This document shows, in pieces, positions 42,352-51,837 of a DNA stretch of 64,000 nt (position 1 is its first letter; every line of letters begins with the position of its first letter). The DNA lies in the NCBI RefSeq assembly GCF_900112025.1, contig NZ_FOKL01000012.1:62001-126000 (forward strand), in the 5' to 3' direction. A program made the translations under genes and the position numbers. The notes under the pieces are model-generated. The model did no database searches and had not been told where the DNA came from. It saw nothing but the letters and a program-made list of their open reading frames with translations. The DNA comes from Janthinobacterium sp. 344. GTDB taxonomy: Bacteria > Pseudomonadota > Gammaproteobacteria > Burkholderiales > Burkholderiaceae_D.

Positions 42352-43269
42352 TCAAAACCACTGGTCGACCTGCTGCAGATCCTGCCGCAGGGCCGAAAAG
42401 CAGTCGTCCACATGGTGGTTGCGGCTGATTTCATTGCGCCGCATCAAGGCGATCTTGCGTTTGCAGGTGGGCTGGCGCAGCGGCGCCACATGCAGTTCCT
42501 CGTCGTTGAGGAAGGTCGTGTACAGGCTGGGCATGATGCCCACGGCGATGCCGGCGCGCACCACGCCATACAGCGACTCGCTGTGGATCATCTGGTACAG
42601 GCTCGACGGGCTCAAGCCATGCTGGCGCAGCGCGCTGGAGGCGAACTCCCAGATGCTGCCCTTGGTAAACACGACGATTTCCTGGCCCGCCAGCTGTTCC
42701 CAGCGCACTTCCTTCAGCGGCGCCAGCGCATGGCGTCGCGCCGTCACCAGCACCAGTTCATCTTCGAACAGGCCGACGCTTTCCAGCGAGACGGAACCGG
42801 GTACTTCGATGCCCACGCAAAAGTCCAGCTGGCCCGAATGCAGGGCGTGCAGCAAGCCGTCGTTGGGCATGTCCGACAGGACGATTTCCACTTCGTCGCC
42901 ATGTTGCTCGCCGTAGCGCGCCACCACGGCCGCCGTCATGGCCATGGCCGACGGGATCGCACCGATGCGGATGCGGTGCCGTCCGCTGCCGATGGCGCGC
43001 TGGATATCGGCAAAGGTATTGCTCGCGGTATTGAGCAAATGCGTCGCATATTCGAGCGCCAGCTTGCCTTCGCGTGTCAGTTCCAGCTGGTGGGTTGTGC
43101 GGTTAAACAACTTTTTCCCCAGTTGATTTTCCAGCAGCTTGATCGAGGCGCTGAGGGCCGGCTGGGTCACGCACAATTCCTGTGCAGCCTTGCTGAAGCT
43201 GTTTACCCGGGCTAGGGTGGAAAACGCTTGTAAATGTCGTAAGGAAATTTTCTTGCTCAACTCATGCAT
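42352..43269 (-). CDS. LysR-family transcriptional regulator
   Basis: 305 residues. N-terminal winged helix-turn-helix (SFSKAAQELCVTQPALSASIKLLE, near residues 24-47) and a C-terminal effector domain. It is transcribed away from the porin and nucleoside-uptake genes, the classic arrangement for LysR regulators controlling the neighbouring operon. The effector could be a nucleoside or base, by inference only. Confidence 0.92.
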   Translation of the reverse strand: MHELSKKISLRHLQAFSTLARVNSFSKAAQELCVTQPALSASIKLLENQLGKKLFNRTTHQLELTREGKLALEYATHLLNTASNTFADIQRAIGSGRHRIRIGAIPSAMAMTAAVVARYGEQHGDEVEIVLSDMPNDGLLHALHSGQLDFCVGIEVPGSVSLESVGLFEDELVLVTARRHALAPLKEVRWEQLAGQEIVVFTKGSIWEFASSALRQHGLSPSSLYQMIHSESLYGVVRAGIAVGIMPSLYTTFLNDEELHVAPLRQPTCKRKIALMRRNEISRNHHVDDCFSALRQDLQQVDQWF

Positions 43270-43497
43270 GGGGGTTGCTTATTAGAAAAAGTAATGGATT
43301 TATAAAAATAAACAAATTTTCTTATCCCGCAATTTACCATATTCTGGACTGGTCTTAACTTGTCTTGAAAGCAACAATTTTCAGAGAAGTGCTTGCCGGG
43401 CGGCGCCGGCACACGCGGCGGCCAGCATGCAAGCGACACAAGCGATCAAAAATAATTCCAAAAAAACTCAGGGTTTATTCTTTTTAGGGCGGCGGCG
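43270..43497. promoter_or_regulatory. Divergent LysR/porin control region
   Basis: 228 AT-rich bases, unusual in this window. A dyad TTGAAAgcaacaatTTTCA at 43365-43383 has the size and symmetry of a LysR site (T-n11-A type). AAAAATTCAAAAAA-like stretches around 43290-43320 may be promoter elements for the LysR gene. The spacing to the porin start is about 115 bases. Confidence 0.4.
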
Positions 43498-44613
43498 ATG
43501 AACAAATGGATGACTGGAACGATGGTAGTGGGTGGCTTGCTGGCGTCGCAGGGGGCGGCGCAGGCGCAAAGCAGCGTGCAAGTGTATGGCTTGCTGTCGG
43601 CCGGTATCGGCTATGTCTCGGATGAAGGTAACGGCAGCCGCACGCATGCGCTGAGCGGCACGAATCAGAATCCGCGCATCGGTTTCCGCGGCCAGGAAGA
43701 CCTGGGCAACGGTACCAAGGCGATCTTCGTGCTGGAAAACGGCTTCAATGTCATGACGGGCACGGCGGCGCAAAGCGGCCGCCTGTTTGGCCGCCAGTCG
43801 TACGTGGGCCTGTCCAGCAACGACAAGGGGACGTTGACCCTGGGCCGCCAGTACGAAGCCGTCAAGGACCTGCTGGGCCCGGTCGTCATCGCCAGTAACG
43901 GCGTGCACATCGGCGACAATGACAATGGCTACAACAACTTGCGCGTGCAAAACGCCGTCAAGTACGTCAGCCCGAACATCAGCAACCTGTCGTTCACGGG
44001 CTTGTATGGTTTCAGCGAAAATCCGCAGGATTCCAACCGCAACCGCGTCTACAGCATGGGCGCCGGCTACAAAGTCGATGCCTTCAGCTGGGCCGTTGCC
44101 TACACCAAGATGGATCACCCGAATGCCCCGGACGCGCCGAATGGCGCCATTGGCAATGACTATGGCAGCTCCCTGTTGATCTTCAACAAGAGCGCCGTCA
44201 GCGGCGCCGGCGTGAACGACCAGGCCATCGCTGGCACGGGAGGCTTTTATAATGTGGGCAGGACCAAGTTCGGCGCGCTGTACACCAACGTGCGCTACCA
44301 CTACATGGATCAAAGCAATCTGACCCTGCAAAACGTGGATCTGAACATGAACCACAAGCTGACGGAAGCGCTGAACCTGGGCGCATCGTATTTCTATACC
44401 ACTGGTAAATATGATGTGATCAACAAGACGCCAAAATGGCATCAGGTCAACTTCCAGGCCGATTACTTCCTGTCCAAGCGCACCGATGTCGCCATCACCT
44501 GGAGCTACCAGAAGGCGGCCGGCGATGCGACGTTTGCCCGCGTGTTCGGCTTTGGCGCTTCCGGCGGCAAGACGCAAAGCGTCTTGATTGTCGGCATGCG
44601 ACATTATTTCTGA
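43498..44613 (+). CDS. Gram-negative general porin (Burkholderia/OmpC-like type)
   Basis: 371 residues. Signal peptide ends at AAQAQ; the mature protein opens SSVQVYGLLSAGIGYVSD, the typical first strand of the beta-barrel porin family of betaproteobacteria. The conserved GFRGQEDLGNGTKAIF block follows, and the final residue is Phe (GMRHYF), the outer-membrane insertion signal. It probably lets small polar solutes across the outer membrane. As first gene ahead of the ABC importer it may serve nucleoside entry. Confidence 0.93.
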   Translation: MNKWMTGTMVVGGLLASQGAAQAQSSVQVYGLLSAGIGYVSDEGNGSRTHALSGTNQNPRIGFRGQEDLGNGTKAIFVLENGFNVMTGTAAQSGRLFGRQSYVGLSSNDKGTLTLGRQYEAVKDLLGPVVIASNGVHIGDNDNGYNNLRVQNAVKYVSPNISNLSFTGLYGFSENPQDSNRNRVYSMGAGYKVDAFSWAVAYTKMDHPNAPDAPNGAIGNDYGSSLLIFNKSAVSGAGVNDQAIAGTGGFYNVGRTKFGALYTNVRYHYMDQSNLTLQNVDLNMNHKLTEALNLGASYFYTTGKYDVINKTPKWHQVNFQADYFLSKRTDVAITWSYQKAAGDATFARVFGFGASGGKTQSVLIVGMRHYF

Positions 44614-44632
44614 CGACTGATTCATCTTTACA

Positions 44633-44651
44633 GGCGCTGTCCCGCAGCGCC
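44633..44651 (+). other. Hairpin between porin and ABC importer
   Basis: GGCGCTG (44633-44639) pairs with CAGCGCC (44645-44651) around a 5-base loop, in the 58-base gap between porin and binding-protein genes. There is no T-run, so it looks more like a processing or mRNA-stability stem than a full terminator; it could set different expression of porin and transporter. Confidence 0.5.
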
Positions 44652-44671
44652 GCCCCCTGAAAGGAAGCATC

Positions 44672-45694
44672 TTGAAAAAGCACCTCATGTTGGCGTTGAG
44701 CCTAGGCTTGCTGGCCAACGCCGCCCACGCGGAAAAACGCGAGCTGGTCATTTCGGCCTACCCGATTGCCCAGCCCTTGTTCATGAAGTATGTGTACGAG
44801 CCGTTCAAGGCCAAATGCGGTTGCGATATCAAGGTGGAAACGGGCAATAACGCGGACCGCATCGCCAAGCTGGTGGTGCACGCGAAGAATCCCGTCATCG
44901 ACCTGGTGCTGCTGTCCGATTCCGGCATGCTGGAAGCGGCGCAGAAGGGCGTGATCCAGCCCATGGATTACTCCAAACTGAGCAATTACAAGCAGCTGTA
45001 CGACGTGGCGAAAAACCCCGTCGGCGGCAACTACGCCGTCGGCTACACGCTGTATTCCGTGGGCCTGGTGTACCGCAGCGACAAGATCGCCCCGCTGACG
45101 TCGTGGAAAGACCTGTGGCGCCCGGAACTGAAAGGCCGCGTGGCCTTCCCCGACGTGAGCACCACGCAGGGCCCGCTGATGCTGCGCATGGCCGATGCGG
45201 CCTGGGGCGGCAAGACGGATGACTACGCCACGGGTTTTGCCAAGATCGTCGGCATGAAGGGCAACGTCGTCACGTTCTCGAAAAACAGCGCCCAGCTGGC
45301 GGCCCTGTTCGCGCAGGATGAAATCTGGGCCGCGCCCGTGGCGCGTTTCACCTGGTCGCAGATGCTCAAGACGGGCCTGCCCCTGAAATGGAGCATCCCG
45401 GCCGAAGGCCAGGCGGCCGGCATGAACGTGATGGGTATCGTCGCCGGTTCGAAAAATGCGGACCTGGCCTATCAGCTGATGGATTTCTGGCTGTCCAAGG
45501 AAGTGCAGACGCAGCTGGCGACCAACCTGGTCGATTCGCCCGTCAACAAGGAAGTACGCCTGTCCGTGGCGGCCGCGCAATTCAATACCTATGGCGCCGA
45601 CCAGATCAATTCGCTGAAATTCGTCAAGCCGGAAACCATCCTCAAGCAACGCAGCAACTGGATGACGCAGTGGAACAAGGCCATGAGCAAATAG
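44672..45694 (+). CDS. ABC importer substrate-binding protein (PotD/AfuA class)
   Basis: 340 residues. Signal peptide ends at AHA. The mature protein (RELVISAYPIAQPLFMKYV...) follows the bacterial solute-binding family that includes iron, thiamine and polyamine receptors. Translation starts with TTG at 44672, preceded by AAAGGAAG; there is no ATG nearby in frame before the signal sequence. Genes for both permeases, ATPase, nucleoside hydrolase and a deaminase follow, so purine or nucleoside binding is inferred from context. Confidence 0.85.
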   Translation: MKKHLMLALSLGLLANAAHAEKRELVISAYPIAQPLFMKYVYEPFKAKCGCDIKVETGNNADRIAKLVVHAKNPVIDLVLLSDSGMLEAAQKGVIQPMDYSKLSNYKQLYDVAKNPVGGNYAVGYTLYSVGLVYRSDKIAPLTSWKDLWRPELKGRVAFPDVSTTQGPLMLRMADAAWGGKTDDYATGFAKIVGMKGNVVTFSKNSAQLAALFAQDEIWAAPVARFTWSQMLKTGLPLKWSIPAEGQAAGMNVMGIVAGSKNADLAYQLMDFWLSKEVQTQLATNLVDSPVNKEVRLSVAAAQFNTYGADQINSLKFVKPETILKQRSNWMTQWNKAMSK

Positions 45695-45715
45695 TGGTGA
45701 CGAGGAGAGAACACC

Positions 45716-46555
45716 ATGTTTGCTGATCCAAAAAAGCGCCTGGGCCTGCTCTTGGTCCTGCCGGCGCTGATCTTTATCGTCGTCTGCTTCCTGCTGCCCG
45801 TGCTGGCCTTGCTGGTCGACGCCTTTCGCGTCGGCGACGGCATGCAGTGGGGCGTCGACCGCTTCGTCGAATTCTTCTCGCAGGAATTCAACCGCACCAT
45901 TTTCTGGCGCACCCTGCGCATCGCCGCGCTGGTGACGCTCGCTTCCATCCTGCTCGGCTATCCGGCCGCGCAAGCCGTGGCGCGCGTGTCGCCGAAGTGG
46001 CGCGGGCTGGTGGTGGGCATGATGATCCTGCCGCTGATGGTCTCGCCGATCGCGCGGACCTACGCGTGGATCGTCTTGCTGGGCCGCAACGGCGCCGTCA
46101 ACGCGGCGCTCGTCAACATGGGTTTCACGGAAGAGCCGCTGCGCCTGCTGTTCAGCGAATTCGCCGTCTTTGTCGGCCTGCTGCAATTGCTGCTGCCGCT
46201 GATGCTGATGTCGCTGGCTGGCGCGCTGGAAAACCTGCCGCGCGACGTGGAACCGGCCGCCGCCACCTTGGGCGCGAATCCATGGCAAGTATTCTGCAAG
46301 GTCACCCTGCCGCTGACGCAGGAAGGCCTGGTGGTCGGCGGCACGCTGGTGTTTACGGGCTGCGTGACGGCCTACGTGACGCCGGCCCTCTTGGGCGGCA
46401 CCAAGGTGCTGATGCTGGAAACCCTGCTGTACCAGAAGGTCAGCGTGGAGAGCGATTTCGGCGCCGCGAATGTGATCGCCGTCATCCTCGTCTGCATGAC
46501 CCTGCTGGTGAATGCCGGCCTTAAACGTATTTCCTCGAGCCGGAGCTCCGTATGA
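45716..46555 (+). CDS. ABC importer permease 1 (PotB class)
   Basis: 279 residues with six hydrophobic segments. The EAA-type coupling loop is PRDVEPAAATLGANPWQVFCKVTLP (near residue 180). It belongs to the spermidine/iron permease group (BPD_transp). It starts 21 bases after the binding protein and overlaps the next permease by 4 bases. Confidence 0.9.
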   Translation: MFADPKKRLGLLLVLPALIFIVVCFLLPVLALLVDAFRVGDGMQWGVDRFVEFFSQEFNRTIFWRTLRIAALVTLASILLGYPAAQAVARVSPKWRGLVVGMMILPLMVSPIARTYAWIVLLGRNGAVNAALVNMGFTEEPLRLLFSEFAVFVGLLQLLLPLMLMSLAGALENLPRDVEPAAATLGANPWQVFCKVTLPLTQEGLVVGGTLVFTGCVTAYVTPALLGGTKVLMLETLLYQKVSVESDFGAANVIAVILVCMTLLVNAGLKRISSSRSSV

Positions 46556-47331
46556 AAGAAAGCCTGTTTTCACGTGCCGTTTTATGGCTGGTGTTCCTGT
46601 TCCTGCTGGGACCATTTGCCATCGTCGTGCTGGCCGGTTTTTCCGGCGGCGAAACGCTGGCCTTCCCGCCCGAGTCGTACTCGCTGCGCTGGATCATCGA
46701 AGTGTGGTCGGCGCCCGAGTTCCGCCGCGCCTTCCAGACCAGCCTGGAAATCGGCCTGATCGCCACCGTCATCGCGCTGGCCCTGGGCATCCCCGTCGCG
46801 TATGCGTTTTCGCGCATGCCGCCGCCCGGCATCGGCGCCATCCGCCAGGTGCTCACGTCGCCGCTGATCATTCCCGCCATCCTCGTGGGCCTGGGTTTGC
46901 TGCACCACCTGGTGCTGACCATCAACGCGCCCGTCTACGTGGGCCTCTTGATCGGCCACATCGCGCTGCTGATTCCGTACTCGGTGCGCGTGGTGTATGC
47001 CAGCCTGGTGAACCTGCGCGTCGATATCGAGGATGCGGCCATCACCCTGGGCGCGTCGCGCCTGCGCGCCTTCTTCATGATCGTGCTGCCGAATATCCGC
47101 AACGCCGTGATCGCCGCCTTCTTCCTGGCCTTCGTCACCTCGTTCAACCAGGTGCCCGTCTCGCTGTTCCTGACGGGGCCCGGCATCAGCACCTTGCCGA
47201 TCGAGATGCTGGGGCATATGGAAAACAGCTTCGACCCGTCGATCGCTGCCCTGTCGACCTTGCTGGTCTTGTTCACCATGGCATTCGTGATGGTGACCGA
47301 GAAGGTGCTGGGCATTTCTAAATACATGTAA
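46552..47331 (+). CDS. ABC importer permease 2 (PotC class)
   Basis: 259 residues, six hydrophobic segments. EAA loop is IEDAAITLGASRLRAFFMIVLP (near residue 160). Overlaps permease 1 by ATGA, so the two are coupled as usual for heterodimeric importers. The ATPase follows in 13 bases. Confidence 0.92.
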   Translation: MKESLFSRAVLWLVFLFLLGPFAIVVLAGFSGGETLAFPPESYSLRWIIEVWSAPEFRRAFQTSLEIGLIATVIALALGIPVAYAFSRMPPPGIGAIRQVLTSPLIIPAILVGLGLLHHLVLTINAPVYVGLLIGHIALLIPYSVRVVYASLVNLRVDIEDAAITLGASRLRAFFMIVLPNIRNAVIAAFFLAFVTSFNQVPVSLFLTGPGISTLPIEMLGHMENSFDPSIAALSTLLVLFTMAFVMVTEKVLGISKYM

Positions 47332-47344
47332 GAGGCAACACACC

Positions 47345-48376
47345 ATGAGTTATCTGGAACTGCACAAGCTGAACCTCGGCTACGCCAAGAACACGACATC
47401 CGTGAAGGACCTGGACCTGCACGTCGAGCAGGGCGAACTGATTTCCCTGCTGGGCCCCAGCGGCTGCGGCAAGACCACCACCATGCGCGCGATCGCCGGC
47501 CTGATGCCGCTGCAGTCGGGCCGCATCGTTCTGGATGGCCGCGAAATCGGCAAGCTGGCGCCGAATAAACGCAATATCGGCATGGTCTTCCAGTCGTACG
47601 CGCTGTTCCCGCACCTGAACGTGTACGACAACATCGCCTTCGGCCTGCGCCTGCGCAAGGTCGCGCCGGCCCTGCTGAAAACGAAAGTGGAAGCCGTGAT
47701 CGCCGCCGTGGGCCTGACGGGTTTTGAAACCCGTTTGCCGGCGCAGATGTCCGGTGGCCAGCAGCAGCGCGTGGCGCTGGCGCGCGCCATCGTCGTCGAA
47801 CCGGCCCTGCTGCTGCTCGACGAGCCGCTGTCGAACCTGGACGCCAAGCTGCGCGTGCAGATGCGCGCCGAACTGCGCCGCATCCAGCGCGAACTGGGCA
47901 TCACCATGCTGTACGTGACGCACGACCAGGAAGAAGCGCTGGCCCTGTCCGACCGCATCGTCGTCATGAACGGCGGGCGCATCGAGCAACTGGCCGCGCC
48001 GGAAGCCGTCTTCAACACGCCGTCGACGCGCTTCGTCGCCAACTTCATGGGCTTCGAGAACCTGTTCGACTACCGCGACGGTGCGCTGCGGCACGCGGGC
48101 GCCAACCTGCCGTACACGGCGCCGGTGAGCGCCGGCACCACGGTGCTGGGCTGGCGCCCCGACAAGGTGCGCGTCTGCGCCGCCGACGACGCGGCGGGCC
48201 AGTACCCGGGCACCGTGCTGGCGCGCGGCTTCCTGGGCGACACCGTCGAATACCTGCTGCAAACGCCGCTGGGCCAGGTCAAGGGCATCTGCGCGGCCGG
48301 CGGCGCCACCTGGCGCGAAGGCACGGCCGTCTCGTTCGTGCTGCCGGCCGACAGCGCCCTGTGCCTGGCCGCCTAA
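47345..48376 (+). CDS. ABC importer ATP-binding protein
   Basis: 343 residues. Walker A GPSGCGKTT (near residue 36), signature MSGGQQQRVALARA (near 137), Walker B LLLLDEPLSNLD and switch His in YVTHDQEEA. A C-terminal TOBE-like domain (about residues 270-340) is typical of the PotA/FbpC class. It powers the importer encoded just upstream. Confidence 0.95.
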   Translation: MSYLELHKLNLGYAKNTTSVKDLDLHVEQGELISLLGPSGCGKTTTMRAIAGLMPLQSGRIVLDGREIGKLAPNKRNIGMVFQSYALFPHLNVYDNIAFGLRLRKVAPALLKTKVEAVIAAVGLTGFETRLPAQMSGGQQQRVALARAIVVEPALLLLDEPLSNLDAKLRVQMRAELRRIQRELGITMLYVTHDQEEALALSDRIVVMNGGRIEQLAAPEAVFNTPSTRFVANFMGFENLFDYRDGALRHAGANLPYTAPVSAGTTVLGWRPDKVRVCAADDAAGQYPGTVLARGFLGDTVEYLLQTPLGQVKGICAAGGATWREGTAVSFVLPADSALCLAA

Positions 48377-48394
48377 CCTCGACTGGAAACCATC

Positions 48395-49339
48395 ATGGAC
48401 CAAGCCCTGAAAAAAATCTGGCTCGATACCGATCCCGGTTTCGATGACTGGCTGACGATGCTGCTGTTGGGCAGCAATCCCGATATCGAGTGGCTGGGCG
48501 TGAGCGTGGTGGCGGGCAATGCGCCCGTCGACATCACCTACGACAATGCCTTGCGCATCAAGGCCCATGACGGCTTGACGGTACCCATCTACCGCGGCTG
48601 CGAAGAACCGCTGGCCGGCGTCATCGAAACGGCGCAGTGCATCCTCGGCGACAGCGGCATGCCGACGACAGGCGACATCCTGCCACCGGGTGCGGCCAGT
48701 GACGCCGCCGGCCACGCCGTCGATGCGCTGATCGCCGCCGTGCGGGCGCATCCCGGCCAGATCACCATCATGGCGATTGCGCCGATGACCAACCTGGCGA
48801 CCGCCTTGGCCCGCGCGCCCGACATCGCCGAGAAAATCGTCGAAATTATTTTGATGGGCGGCTCGACCGACCAGGGTAACCATACGGCGGCGGCGGAATT
48901 CAATATCTACGCCGACCCGGAAGCGGCCGCCCAGGTCTTCCAGGCCGGCATCCCGCTGCGCATGTTCGGCTTGAACCTGTGCCGCCAGCTGCTGGTGACA
49001 AACGCGGAAGTGCGGCAGCTGCGCGCCATCGGCACGCCGCGCGCGCAGCGTCTGGCCGGCTACCTGGAAGCGTATGTGCGCATCCGCAGCGCCGACGGCT
49101 CCGTGCCCATGCCCATGTACGACCCGGTGGTGGCCCTGTACCTGGAAGCGCCGCAGCTGTTCCAGTTCCAGAGCGCCCACGTGGCCGTCGAATTGAAGGG
49201 CGAACTGACGCGCGGCATGACGGTGTGCGAATTCCGCGTGTCGCGCCGCGCGCCCGTCAATACCCAGGTGGCGATGCTGGCCGATGGCCCTGCCGCCATC
49301 GCGCTGCTGATGCGCCGCCTGACCGGCATTCTCGCCTGA
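48395..49339 (+). CDS. Nucleoside hydrolase
   Basis: 314 residues. The calcium-binding motif DTDPGFDDWLTML starts at residue 11; family members have D-T-D-P-G-x-D-D-A. The other conserved parts are MAIAPMTNLA and ILMGGSTDQGNHTAAAEFNIYADPEAA, which supplies the ribose-binding residues. It splits nucleosides into base and ribose. Cytoplasmic, and fed by the upstream ABC importer. Base preference is not readable from sequence. Confidence 0.92.
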   Translation: MDQALKKIWLDTDPGFDDWLTMLLLGSNPDIEWLGVSVVAGNAPVDITYDNALRIKAHDGLTVPIYRGCEEPLAGVIETAQCILGDSGMPTTGDILPPGAASDAAGHAVDALIAAVRAHPGQITIMAIAPMTNLATALARAPDIAEKIVEIILMGGSTDQGNHTAAAEFNIYADPEAAAQVFQAGIPLRMFGLNLCRQLLVTNAEVRQLRAIGTPRAQRLAGYLEAYVRIRSADGSVPMPMYDPVVALYLEAPQLFQFQSAHVAVELKGELTRGMTVCEFRVSRRAPVNTQVAMLADGPAAIALLMRRLTGILA

Positions 49340-49364
49340 TCCACTCCTACACGAAACGAGCTTC

Positions 49365-50426
49365 ATGTCTATGTCACCCCTGAGCATCGAACAGTTTTTA
49401 CGCGCCATGCCGAAGGTGGAGCTGCATTGCCACCTGTTTGGCACGGTGCGCCAGCAAACCTTCCGCAGCCTGGCCGCGAAGACGGGCAACGTCGTCACCG
49501 CGGAAGAAATCGACGCGTTCTATACGCGCGGCGACAAGCCCGTCGGCGTGCTACGCGTGCTGCGCGCGCTCGACGCGCACCTGATCGTCTCGCCCACGGA
49601 CCTGTATTGCCTGGCGTATGAATACCTGGAAGACGCGCATGGCCACGGCGTGCGCTATGCGGAATTCTTCTGGAATCCGACCGGCACGGTGCGCGTCTCG
49701 GGCATCCGCTATGACTCGGCGCAGGATGCCATCGTCGCCGCCATTCGCGATGCGCAGCGCGATTTCGGCGTGATCGGCCGCCTGATTCCCAGCATCGACC
49801 GCGAAGCGAGTCCCGCCGAAGCCGTGCAGATGGTGGAATGGATGAAGGCGCACCGCGCGCCGGAAGTCATCGGCATCGGCATCGACTACCGCGAAAACGA
49901 CCGTCCGCCCGAGCTGTTCATCGACGCCTACCGCGCCGCGCGCGAAGCCGGTTTCAAGTGCACGGCGCATGCGGGCGAATTCGGCATGCCGTGGATGAAC
50001 GTCGAGACGGCCATCGAGCAATTGCAGGTGGACCGGGTCGACCATGGCTACACGATCGTCGACAATCCGCAATTGGCGCAGCGCTGCGTGGAGCGGGGCC
50101 TGGTATTTACCGTGGTGCCCACCAATTCGTATTACCTGCGCACGCTGGCGCCCGAGCGCTGGGCCCTCGATCACCCGATCCGCGCCATGGCCAAGCTGGG
50201 CCTGAAACTGCATCCGAACACGGATGATCCGACCCTGCACCACGTGACGCCGACAGGCGCCTGGATGATGATGCGCGAGTTCGGTTTCGGCCTGGACGAC
50301 ATGCGCGGCTTCATGTTGAATGGCCTCGATGCGGCCTGGATCGATGAATCCACGCGGCGCGACTGGCGCGCCGAATTTACGCGCGAATTCGACGCGTTGC
50401 GCGCCCGCGTCGTCGACGCCTCCTAA
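49365..50426 (+). CDS. Adenosine-deaminase-family enzyme
   Basis: 353 residues of the metal-dependent adenosine/adenine deaminase fold: zinc His in VELHCHLFG, catalytic Glu in CTAHAGEFG, His in RVDHGYTI and Asp in NTDDPTL. True adenosine deaminases usually read RIGHG where this has RVDHG, and the GIDLAGxE block reads GIDYREND. The substrate may therefore be adenine or another 6-aminopurine. It follows the nucleoside hydrolase by 25 bases. Its stop overlaps the convergent regulator by 4 bases. Confidence 0.85.
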   Translation: MSMSPLSIEQFLRAMPKVELHCHLFGTVRQQTFRSLAAKTGNVVTAEEIDAFYTRGDKPVGVLRVLRALDAHLIVSPTDLYCLAYEYLEDAHGHGVRYAEFFWNPTGTVRVSGIRYDSAQDAIVAAIRDAQRDFGVIGRLIPSIDREASPAEAVQMVEWMKAHRAPEVIGIGIDYRENDRPPELFIDAYRAAREAGFKCTAHAGEFGMPWMNVETAIEQLQVDRVDHGYTIVDNPQLAQRCVERGLVFTVVPTNSYYLRTLAPERWALDHPIRAMAKLGLKLHPNTDDPTLHHVTPTGAWMMMREFGFGLDDMRGFMLNGLDAAWIDESTRRDWRAEFTREFDALRARVVDAS

Positions 50427-51808
50427 GCCGAAACTGGCGGCACTGTCAGCAGCAGCGAGGGAAACGCCCGCTGCGGGCAGCTTTGGCGCTCGCACACCTT
50501 GCAGCCCGTGCCGATCGGCGTGGCGCTGGACGGGTCGTGCAGATCGAGTCCCTTCGAATAGATCAGCCGGTGCGCCTGCGAGATGTCGCAGCCCAGCGCC
50601 ACGGCAAAGGTCTTGCCGGGCGCGCGGAATCCCGGCGACGCCGTGCTGACCTGGCGCGCGATCCATAGATAGGTACAGCCATCGGGCATGCTGGCCACTT
50701 GCGTGAGCACCTGGCCCGGATGGCTGAAGGCGTCGTAGACGATCCACAGCGGGCAGGTGCCGCCCACCCGGGAAAAGTGAAAATCCGTGGCCGACTGGCG
50801 CTTCGAGACATTGCCCGCGCGGTCGACGCGCACGAAGAAGAATGGCAAGCCCGCCGCATCGGGGCGCTGCATGGTGCTCAGGCGGTGGCATACGGCCTCG
50901 AAGCCCACGCCAAACTGGTGCGCCAGGCGCTCGATATCGTAGGCGCGCGTTTCCGCCGCCTGCAAAAAGCGCTGGTAGGGCATCAAGAGGGCGCCGGCAA
51001 AGTAGTTCGAGAATGCCAGGCGCGCGCTGGTTTGCGCAGCCGCGCCGGACAAGCCCGCCGCCAGCACCAGCGCGTCGATCAAGTCGCTGTGTTCGAGCAG
51101 GCTGATTTGCGCCGCCATCTGGAAGGCGCGCTGGCCGCCCGTCAGGGTGTCGGGCAGCCACAGGATGTGCTGTTGCGCGTCGTAGCGGTGCTTGCGCACC
51201 ATGCCCGCGTCGCCGTCGGACAGCGCCACCTGGATGCCGTGGCGCTCCAGCAGCCGGCCTTGCAGCGCATCGAGCGTGCGCAGGGAGGGATCGAATTCGC
51301 CCGCCACGCTTTCCGCCGCCCGGTCCAGCTCATCGATGTAATTTTGCCGCCGGTTCAGGTATTCGCGCACTTCCTCGTCCGTGGACGGGGCCGCCGAGCT
51401 GGCGCCGCGGCTGCCGTCGTCGAGGCGCGCGGCCAAAGTGTCAGCCCGTTCCGCCATCACGCGGTAGCGCCGCTGCAGCAGCAAAATCGAGCGCGCCAGT
51501 TCCGGCATGTTTTCCACCAGCATTTTCAATTCCGCCATCGAGGTGGGCGGCGCGTCGGGCAATTCGCCGAACACGTCGCGCACGTCGGCCACCAGGCTGG
51601 CGCTGTCGTGTTCGGAAAAGATTTGCGGATCGACGCCCAGCACCGTGCCGATGCGCAGCAGGATCGGCACCGTCAGCGGGCGCTGATTGCGCTCCATCTG
51701 GTTCAAATAGCTGGGCGAAATGCCCAGGGACTTGGCCAGCGCCACTTGCGTCATGCGCCGTTCCTCGCGCAGGCGCTGCAGGCGCACGCCCATGAAAACC
51801 TTAGCCAT
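50423..51808 (-). CDS. XRE regulator with ImmA/IrrE-like and Cys-rich domains (ScfR/RamB type)
   Basis: 461 residues. N-terminal helix-turn-helix (RMTQVALAKSLGISPSYLNQME), a central ImmA/IrrE-like region, and a C-terminal DUF2083 end with CKVCERQSC near the terminus. This is the ScfR/RamB family, which controls short-chain acyl-CoA metabolism and often senses an acyl-CoA. Transcribed away from mmsA, with TTTGCA-type palindromes between; control of the valine operon is a strong inference. Start at 51808 rather than further upstream codons. Confidence 0.88.
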   Translation of the reverse strand: MAKVFMGVRLQRLREERRMTQVALAKSLGISPSYLNQMERNQRPLTVPILLRIGTVLGVDPQIFSEHDSASLVADVRDVFGELPDAPPTSMAELKMLVENMPELARSILLLQRRYRVMAERADTLAARLDDGSRGASSAAPSTDEEVREYLNRRQNYIDELDRAAESVAGEFDPSLRTLDALQGRLLERHGIQVALSDGDAGMVRKHRYDAQQHILWLPDTLTGGQRAFQMAAQISLLEHSDLIDALVLAAGLSGAAAQTSARLAFSNYFAGALLMPYQRFLQAAETRAYDIERLAHQFGVGFEAVCHRLSTMQRPDAAGLPFFFVRVDRAGNVSKRQSATDFHFSRVGGTCPLWIVYDAFSHPGQVLTQVASMPDGCTYLWIARQVSTASPGFRAPGKTFAVALGCDISQAHRLIYSKGLDLHDPSSATPIGTGCKVCERQSCPQRAFPSLLLTVPPVSA

Positions 51809-51837
51809 CGCGTTTATTCTTCCCTGGTTTGTGGAGT

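Noticed and set aside
47318..49498. 726-residue minus-strand frame opposite the ABC ATPase and nucleoside hydrolase
   Set aside because: Antisense of two genes with intact catalytic motifs; no motif of its own.
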